Positions 58,661 through 64,000 of a DNA stretch of 64,000 nucleotides are shown here, in pieces. A program made the translations under genes and the position numbers. The notes below the pieces were generated by a model. It ran no database searches and had not been told where the DNA came from. It saw nothing but the letters and a program-made list of their open reading frames with translations. Position 1 is the stretch's first letter. Each line of letters starts with the position of its first letter. The stretch comes from CAXQZM01 sp965229645 (GTDB lineage: Bacteria; Pseudomonadota; Alphaproteobacteria; UBA7985): positions 2,666,001 through 2,730,000 of the forward strand of contig OZ245893.1 in the NCBI GenBank assembly GCA_965229645.1, read 5' to 3'.

Positions 58661-59377
58661 GTGTTGCTCAGATTAGAAGGCGTGACCAAATCCTTCGGCT
58701 CTTTAAGGGTGGCCGATGGTATTGATTTGGAGGTGAACCAGGGCGACGCCCTGGGCATCATCGGCCCCAATGGGGCGGGCAAAACCACGCTTTTCAATCT
58801 GATTACCGGCGGCCTCCTCCCTGATCGGGGACAGGTCTTTTATCAGGGCAAGGACGTGACCCGCATCCCTGCCCAAACGCGATGCACCGCGGGCATCGGG
58901 CGCAGTTTTCAGGTGCCCCTGCCGTTTGAAGGGCTCAGTGTTTTTGAAAATGTAGCCGTGGGCGGGGCCTTTGGCCAGGGCAAGCCCATCGGCCAAATTC
59001 AAGACCCATGCCTTGAAATTCTAGAGCTTACTGGGCTCATTTCAAAGGCCAATAAGCAAGCCAGCGAGCTTACTTTGCTCGATCGTAAGCGCCTGGAAAT
59101 GGCACGCGCCCTCGCGACCAATCCTGATCTGCTCCTGCTCGACGAAATTGCGGGCGGGTTGACCGAACCAGAGTGCGACAGCCTGGTCGGCACCATCCAA
59201 CAAATCCATGGGGGCGGGACAACCATCGTGTGGATTGAGCACATTGTCCATGCGCTCATGCGCGTTGTCGATCGCATCATGGTTCTCAATTTCGGCGAGA
59301 AAATTGGGGAGGGCGCGCCTGAGGCGGTCATGGCCTCCAAAGACGTTCAAGAAATTTACCTGGGAATCGAGGCATGA
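58661..59377 (+). CDS. HAAT-family ATP-binding protein (LivG type), aromatic operon
   Basis: This 238-residue ATPase starts at GTG 58661 with GGAG upstream; the longer open frame runs through the intercistronic hairpin and has no family similarity. Walker A is GPNGAGKTTLFN and Walker B is LLLLDEIAGGLTE. The signature position reads ELTLLDRKRLEMARAL instead of the canonical LSGGQ, a variant found in a subgroup of LivG proteins. It is the partner of the next ATPase. Its TGA overlaps that ATG by four bases. Confidence 0.88.
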   Translation: MLLRLEGVTKSFGSLRVADGIDLEVNQGDALGIIGPNGAGKTTLFNLITGGLLPDRGQVFYQGKDVTRIPAQTRCTAGIGRSFQVPLPFEGLSVFENVAVGGAFGQGKPIGQIQDPCLEILELTGLISKANKQASELTLLDRKRLEMARALATNPDLLLLDEIAGGLTEPECDSLVGTIQQIHGGGTTIVWIEHIVHALMRVVDRIMVLNFGEKIGEGAPEAVMASKDVQEIYLGIEA

Positions 59378-60090
59378 GCGCGATCTTATCGACGCACGCG
59401 CTCACGTCCCACTACGGGGATTTCCAGGCCCTATTTGGGATCGATCTTGAGGTGCGCGCGGGCGAGGCCGTCGCCCTGATTGGGGCGAACGGGGCGGGCA
59501 AATCAACGTTCCTTAAATCCCTAGTTGGGTTGATCAGCAACGCGCCAGACCAAATCACGTTCGATGGGATCCCCATTGGGGCCATGCCACCGAGCGAGGG
59601 CGTGAAGCTGGGCCTTGCTATGGTGCCCGAAGGACGGCGGCTGTTCTCTTCGCTCACGGTCGAGGAGAATTTACTCATAGGCGCGCAGAATGTGGCGCGC
59701 ACGGGGCATTGGACGCTGGAGACGATCTATGAGCTGTTTCCTATTCTTAAAGAACGGCGCACCAATCCTGGCCAGGCCTTGTCTGGGGGGCAGCAGCAGA
59801 TGGTGGCCATTGGCCGTGCGCTCATGTCCAACCCACGTGTGCTGCTCTGCGATGAAATCAGCCTGGGCCTCGCCCCCATCGTCATCAAAGACATCTATCG
59901 GGCGGTCCCCAAAATCCTAGAACAAGGCACATCACTCCTTGTCGTTGAGCAGGACATTAACCAGGCGCTCGCCGTGTCTAGCCGCCTCTATTGTTTGCAG
60001 GAGGGGCGCGTGTCTTTGCAGGGCGCCCCTGCTGATCTGACGCGGGACGCGATCAAGGCGGCCTATTTTGGGCTCGCGAGGGCCGCCTAA
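59374..60090 (+). CDS. HAAT-family ATP-binding protein (LivF type), aromatic operon
   Basis: This 238-residue ATPase has canonical motifs: Walker A GANGAGKSTFLKSLVG, signature ALSGGQQQMVAIGRALMS, Walker B VLLCDEISLGLAP and switch VVEQDINQAL. The glutamate after the Walker B aspartate is present. In the pair with the preceding LivG protein, only this subunit carries an ordinary signature motif. Its stop overlaps the first permease start (TAATG). Confidence 0.9.
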   Translation: MSAILSTHALTSHYGDFQALFGIDLEVRAGEAVALIGANGAGKSTFLKSLVGLISNAPDQITFDGIPIGAMPPSEGVKLGLAMVPEGRRLFSSLTVEENLLIGAQNVARTGHWTLETIYELFPILKERRTNPGQALSGGQQQMVAIGRALMSNPRVLLCDEISLGLAPIVIKDIYRAVPKILEQGTSLLVVEQDINQALAVSSRLYCLQEGRVSLQGAPADLTRDAIKAAYFGLARAA

Positions 60091-61010
60091 TGGATCAACT
60101 GCTTTTCGTTGTCACGAGCCCGCTTCAATTGCTCGACATCCTCATCGACGGCATCACAAGCGGCAGCCAATACGCGCTATTCGCGGCGGGTTTGTCGCTG
60201 ATCTTTGGCATCATGCGGTTGGTCAACTTGGCCCACGGCGATTTTTTGATCTTGGCGGCCTATATCTTGTTGGCGCTGTCCTGGGTATTCAGCGCGCTAG
60301 GGCTTCCTGCTGGGTTGAATATCGCGTTGGCGCTCATCCTCGCCATGCCCCTATTGGCGGGCTTGGGCTATGCCGTGCAACGCGGGGTGCTGAATGGGAC
60401 TTTGGGGAGGGATATTTTGCCGCCCTTGCTCGTGACCTTCGCCCTGTCCGTGATTATTCAAAACGGTCTGTTCCTGATCTTCAGCCCCGACACCCGATCT
60501 TTGGATTCTGGGGCTTTGAGCACCGCAGGTCTCTCCCTTGGGTATCGGCAAGTATCGGTTTTGGCGATCCTAACCGTTGCCGTCGCTGTCGCGGTAATTG
60601 GGGGGTTGCAGTACTTGTTTTATCGCACCCCGCTCGGTCGGGCGTTCCGCGCCGTGTCGGATGATCCAGAAATCGCCCAACTCATGGGCCTGAACCGCCG
60701 TCATATCTTTGCCTTGGCCATGGCCGTGGCCCTGATCGTTGTGGCCATTGCGGGGACCATGTTTGGCATGGCCGGCAGCTTTGACCCCTACCTGGGTCCC
60801 ACGCGCTTGCTCTCGGCCTTTGAGGCGGTCATCATTGGCGGTGTTGGCAGCCTATGGGGGACATTGGTCGGCGGCGGCATTTTGGGCATTGCTGAGCAGT
60901 TTGGTGGCCGCGCCTTCGGCGAAGAGTTCAAGCAAATCAGCGGGCATGCGGTGTTCCTGCTGATTCTCTTGGTCCGTCCCCGCGGCCTGTTTCCCCGGGC
61001 AAAGGACTAG
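60090..61010 (+). CDS. HAAT-family permease (LivH type), aromatic operon
   Basis: This 306-residue membrane protein with about eight helices has the LivH hallmark LIFGIMRLVNLAHGDFLILAAY and the loop TPLGRAFRAVSDDPEIAQLMGL. It ends LLILLVRPRGLFPRAKD. It is distinct in sequence from the LivH at 6593, so the two HAAT systems of the window are not recent duplicates. It overlaps the preceding stop by one base and is followed after nine bases by the second permease. Confidence 0.9.
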   Translation: MDQLLFVVTSPLQLLDILIDGITSGSQYALFAAGLSLIFGIMRLVNLAHGDFLILAAYILLALSWVFSALGLPAGLNIALALILAMPLLAGLGYAVQRGVLNGTLGRDILPPLLVTFALSVIIQNGLFLIFSPDTRSLDSGALSTAGLSLGYRQVSVLAILTVAVAVAVIGGLQYLFYRTPLGRAFRAVSDDPEIAQLMGLNRRHIFALAMAVALIVVAIAGTMFGMAGSFDPYLGPTRLLSAFEAVIIGGVGSLWGTLVGGGILGIAEQFGGRAFGEEFKQISGHAVFLLILLVRPRGLFPRAKD

Positions 61011-61019
61011 GAGGTAACC

Positions 61020-62171
61020 TTGCGGATTCAACAAAACACCCCGACGGGAACCCTGACGCTGAGCCTCTTCATCTTTATAGGGGCCGTTGCAACCTTGTTG
61101 CCCCTGACAGGCCATACCTTGAGTGTTCAGTGGGGGCGCGAGTTCCTCATGCTGCTGGCCCTGGCCAGCCTTTGGAACTTGCTCGCGGGCTACGCGGGCC
61201 TCGTTTCCGTTGGGCAGCAAGGCCTGGTCGGGTTTGGTGCCTACGTCTTCCTGCATTTTTCGCTGAGTGCCGACAAATCCCTGGGTCAAGATTGGTCGCA
61301 GATCGATCCTCTTACGGGCCTTGGTAAGACGATCACGCTGGCCGACAGCTTTCCCGCCTGGATATTTATCGGCCCCTTGCATCCCCTCGCCTCCATTCTC
61401 ATTGCGACGATCTTTGGCGGTGCCTTGGCCTTCGGAATTTCTTGGATCGTTTTTCGCCTCAAGGGACCCTACTTCGCCATTGGGACGTGGGTCGTTGCGG
61501 TCCTTATTCAGCTCATTGTCGGGCAACTCGGTTGGCTTGGCAAAGGGACAGGGACGGCCATACCGCTCGATTACGCCTTTCGCTTTGGCGACATACGCGC
61601 CGTCCATGGCTTCTTCACCTGGCTTGATCCAGATGCAAAGAAGATTTTTGCCCGCGAGTCGTATCGCTATTGGCTTATGCTCGCTGCCACCTTTGGTATC
61701 TTGGTCGGGATTTTCCTGCTTATCCGCAGCCGCGTGGGCCTCGCGCTTGCGGCCATTCGTGATAACGAAGTGGCGGCCTCAGCCCTGGGCGTAAACTCTG
61801 CACGGTTGAAGTTGCTCCTATTTGTCGGCGTGGGCGCGGCAACGGCCATGGTCGGGGCCATCGGCGCCTTTGATGAAACCGGTCTTCTGCCAGCAAAAAA
61901 TTTCAGTCTTTTGGAGTTCACGGCCTTTATCATCTTCATCTTGGTCATTGGCGGGATCGGAAGTTTCGAAGGCCCGATTGTTGGCACCCTCATCTTCTTT
62001 GTCGCCGATAAGGTCCTGACCAATTTTGTGGGGGAGTACTTCTACATTGTTCTGGGCGTCATTGGCATCGCGGTCATGCTGTTCGCGCCCAAGGGGCTCT
62101 GGGGGTTTGTACAAGGCCGCACGGGTCTCGCCCTATTTCCAGTCCAACGCACGGTAATTTTTGAAAAGTAA
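61020..62171 (+). CDS. HAAT-family permease (LivM type), aromatic operon
   Basis: This 383-residue second permease begins at TTG, with GGAGG five bases upstream. Features include LWNLLAGYAGLVSVGQQGLVGFGAYVF, RLKGPYFAIGTWVVA, the coupling loop SRVGLALAAIRDNEVAASALGVN and ILVIGGIGSFEGPIVGT. An insertion of about 40 residues (190-230, WLDPDAKKIFARESYRYW) precedes the fifth or sixth helix. It ends two bases before the CoA-transferase genes, keeping the transporter inside the catabolic operon. Confidence 0.9.
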   Translation: MRIQQNTPTGTLTLSLFIFIGAVATLLPLTGHTLSVQWGREFLMLLALASLWNLLAGYAGLVSVGQQGLVGFGAYVFLHFSLSADKSLGQDWSQIDPLTGLGKTITLADSFPAWIFIGPLHPLASILIATIFGGALAFGISWIVFRLKGPYFAIGTWVVAVLIQLIVGQLGWLGKGTGTAIPLDYAFRFGDIRAVHGFFTWLDPDAKKIFARESYRYWLMLAATFGILVGIFLLIRSRVGLALAAIRDNEVAASALGVNSARLKLLLFVGVGAATAMVGAIGAFDETGLLPAKNFSLLEFTAFIIFILVIGGIGSFEGPIVGTLIFFVADKVLTNFVGEYFYIVLGVIGIAVMLFAPKGLWGFVQGRTGLALFPVQRTVIFEK

Positions 62172-62173
62172 GT

Positions 62174-63022
62174 ATGGCCAAGTTCCTCAGCCTAAGCGAC
62201 GCGATTGCCGCCCATGTTCGTGATGGGGCCAGCATGGCGCTGGAGGGGTTTACCCACCTGATCCCCCACGCCGCAGCCCATGAAATCATCCGTCAAGGCC
62301 ATCGGGACCTGACACTGATGCGCATGACGCCCGACATGATCTACGATCAGTTGATCGGCATGGGGCGGGTGAAGAAGCTCATTTTCTCTTTTGCGGGCAA
62401 CCCTGGTGTCGGCCTGCTGCGCCGCCTGCGCGACGCGGTCGAACATGACTGGCCACGCCCCCTCGACATTGAGGAGCATAGCCACGCGGCCATGGCCCAT
62501 GCTTACGAAGCGGGGGCCTCCAACATGCCGTGCGCCATCATGCGCGGCTACATTGGCGCGGAACTCAAGCGTGTGAACCCGAACATCAAGTCCATCACCT
62601 GTCCGTTTTCGGGCGAAACGCTCGCGGCCATTCCAGCGCTCAACCCCGATGTCGGGATCATCCATGCGCATAGGGCCGATCATCGCGGCAATGTCCTGCT
62701 CGAGGGGATCCTCGGCGTGCAAAAGGAGTGCGTTTTGGCCGCCAAGGCCAGCCTTGTGACCGTTGAGGAAATTGTCGAGGACCTGAACGCCCCCCCCAAC
62801 GCCTGTGTTTTGCCCCACTGGACCGTAGACACCATCGCGCACGTGCCCGGTGGGGCGCACCCATCCTATGTCCACGGCGTCTATGATCGCGATAACGCGG
62901 CCTACGTGGAATGGGATGCAATCTCAAAAGATCGCACCACGTTTGCCGCCTGGATGCAGGAACAGGTGCTAGAGGTCGATGAAACCATCTTTGCCAAACG
63001 GATTGAGGGGCTCAGGGTATGA
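62174..63022 (+). CDS. catI: 3-oxoadipate CoA-transferase, subunit A
   Basis: This 282-residue alpha subunit is of the CatI/PcaI-like CoA-transferase class that activates 3-oxoadipate with succinyl-CoA. Family blocks are LSLSDAIAAHVRDGASMALEGFTHLIPHAAAHEIIRQG, KLIFSFAGNPGVGLLRRLRDA, ITCPFSGETLAAIPALNPDVGIIHAHRADHRGN split over two strands, and GGAHPSYVHG near the end. The long form (about 280 residues) matches the CatI type rather than short PcaI (about 230). Its stop overlaps subunit B. It follows maleylacetate reductase logically in the pathway. Confidence 0.9.
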   Translation: MAKFLSLSDAIAAHVRDGASMALEGFTHLIPHAAAHEIIRQGHRDLTLMRMTPDMIYDQLIGMGRVKKLIFSFAGNPGVGLLRRLRDAVEHDWPRPLDIEEHSHAAMAHAYEAGASNMPCAIMRGYIGAELKRVNPNIKSITCPFSGETLAAIPALNPDVGIIHAHRADHRGNVLLEGILGVQKECVLAAKASLVTVEEIVEDLNAPPNACVLPHWTVDTIAHVPGGAHPSYVHGVYDRDNAAYVEWDAISKDRTTFAAWMQEQVLEVDETIFAKRIEGLRV

Positions 63023-63795
63023 ACGCCTATAGCAGCGCGGAAATGATGACGGTGGCCGCTGCCCGGGCTTTGTCGAACCATGATGTGTGCTTTGTCGGGA
63101 TCGGCGCGCCGTCGGCCGCGTGCAATTTGGCGCGTCTTACCCATGCGCCCGACATCACGCTGATTTACGAGAGCGGAACGATTGGAACGGAACCCGATGT
63201 TTTGCCCTTGTCCATTGGCGACAACGAATTGTGCGCCACGGCGCTAACGACCGTTTCAGTACCCGAGATGTTTCGCTACTGGCTGCAGGGCGGGCGCATT
63301 ACCATTGGTTTCCTGGGCGGCGCGCAGATCGACCGCTTCGGCAATTTGAACACGACCGTGGTTGGGGACTATACGCGGCCCAAGGTTCGCCTGCCTGGCG
63401 GCGGCGGTGCCCCCGAAATCGCGATTCATAGTCAGCAGATTTACCTGACAATGAAGCAAAGCCTGCGCGGTTTTGTGCCCAAAATCGATTTCTTCACCTC
63501 TATGGGGTTTGGCGAAGGGGGCGATCAGCGCGCCAATATGGGCGTTTCTACCAAAGGACCAACCAAGCTCATGACCGATATGGCCATTTGGGAACCTCAC
63601 CCAGAAAGTAAGGAACTTCAAGTCACCAGCCTTCATCCTGGGATTACACGCGAGGCCATGGGGGCCAGCGTCGGCTGGGACATTCTCTACGCGGATCAGG
63701 TCGTTGAAACGCCGCAGCCGACTGACGCAGAGTTGGACGTGCTGCGGGACCTCTATACCCGCACCAAAGCAGCGCACGCGGGGCAGACGGCATGA
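63019..63795 (+). CDS. catJ: 3-oxoadipate CoA-transferase, subunit B
   Basis: This 258-residue beta subunit is the partner of subunit A. The glutamate that forms the CoA thioester intermediate is Glu51 in LIYESGTIGTEPD. Other blocks are CFVGIGAPSAACNLARLTHAP, GFLGGAQIDRFGNLNTTVVGD and LPGGGGAPEIAIHS. It overlaps subunit A by four bases (ATGA) and the next gene by four bases (ATGA). The product 3-oxoadipyl-CoA would be cleaved by a thiolase that is not in this window. Confidence 0.92.
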   Translation: MNAYSSAEMMTVAAARALSNHDVCFVGIGAPSAACNLARLTHAPDITLIYESGTIGTEPDVLPLSIGDNELCATALTTVSVPEMFRYWLQGGRITIGFLGGAQIDRFGNLNTTVVGDYTRPKVRLPGGGGAPEIAIHSQQIYLTMKQSLRGFVPKIDFFTSMGFGEGGDQRANMGVSTKGPTKLMTDMAIWEPHPESKELQVTSLHPGITREAMGASVGWDILYADQVVETPQPTDAELDVLRDLYTRTKAAHAGQTA

Positions 63796-64000
63796 AAACT
63801 CTCTTCAGCGAAGCAAATTCGGTTGAGGCGGTCTTGGAGCGCCTAGATCAATGCGAAAATCCCCGCACCAAGCAGATTATGGCGGCGCTCATCCGCCACC
63901 TCCACGGCTTTATCAAGGACGTGGAGCCGACCATGGCGGAGTGGTTTGCGGCCATTGAGTTCCTAACCAAGACGGGTCAGAAGTGCGACGAGGTTCGCCA
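63792..64000 (+). CDS. intradiol dioxygenase, probable hydroxyquinol 1,2-dioxygenase (5' part only)
   Basis: The gene is cut by the window end after 69 codons. The N-terminal segment (NPRTKQIMAALIRHLHGFIKD, then AEWFAAIEFLTKTGQKCDEVR) is the helical dimerisation domain of catechol/hydroxyquinol 1,2-dioxygenases. The wording LIRHLHGF and WFAAIEFLT fits hydroxyquinol enzymes best, which convert hydroxyquinol to maleylacetate. The catalytic Fe(III) domain with its two tyrosines and two histidines would lie beyond 64000. The start overlaps the catJ stop as ATGA, so it belongs to the same operon. Confidence 0.85.
   Translation, partial: MKTLFSEANSVEAVLERLDQCENPRTKQIMAALIRHLHGFIKDVEPTMAEWFAAIEFLTKTGQKCDEVR

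Overview
The window is high-GC, densely coded and almost certainly from an alphaproteobacterium. Supporting signs are the heterotetrameric sarcosine oxidase operon soxBDAG, the aerobic cobalamin genes cobQ and cobO with a CobT-family VWA protein, an NDUFA9-type complex I-associated protein next to uppP and gltD, and the linkage obgE-proB-proA. The gene order resembles Rhodobacterales or a relative, but that placement is an inference. I see no rRNA, tRNA, CRISPR array, transposase or phage gene.

Region 1 (1-9.9 kb) holds soxBDAG (sarcosine to glycine plus a one-carbon unit) followed by a complete branched-chain-type (HAAT) ABC importer in the order livG-livF-livH-livM-SBP. It closes with a clean intrinsic terminator. 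Region 2 (10.1-13.6 kb, minus strand) is an importer of the YnjBCD type. Region 3 (13.7-50 kb) is mostly housekeeping: leuS, an L,D-transpeptidase, a GNAT, ndk, clpB, leuB, cobQ, cobO, two tandem secreted paralogues, engB, an NDUFA9-like protein, uppP, gltD-GNAT-gltB, a GST, dxs, obgE-proB-proA, a DUF1643 protein, a nitroreductase and a peptidoglycan-binding-like membrane protein.

Region 4 (50.4-64 kb) is an aromatic catabolic island. A minus-strand iclR/cobT-like pair faces a long plus-strand operon. That operon encodes hydroquinone 1,2-dioxygenase small and large subunits, 4-hydroxymuconic semialdehyde dehydrogenase, maleylacetate reductase, a five-gene HAAT importer, both 3-oxoadipate CoA-transferase subunits, and the start of an intradiol (probably hydroxyquinol 1,2-) dioxygenase cut by the window end. 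Hydroquinone and hydroxyquinol branches would both reach maleylacetate, then 3-oxoadipate, then its CoA ester. The ring-hydroxylating step and the thiolase are not in view.

The most unusual feature is a family of modular, multi-hairpin repeats (family A, about 155-250 bp, nine copies between 16.5 and 50.3 kb). They sit almost exclusively at gene ends and fold into up to five consecutive stem-loops. Two copies are fused in the same reading frame to genes: one lies inside the N-terminal coding region of proA and one supplies the only plausible start of a GNAT gene. This resembles the behaviour of Rickettsia palindromic elements, but the sequence is a GC-rich one I do not recognise. A second family (B) shares the first bases of family A, and its two best copies end just beyond the stop codons of minus-strand cobalamin-type genes. 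A third family (C) has two copies.
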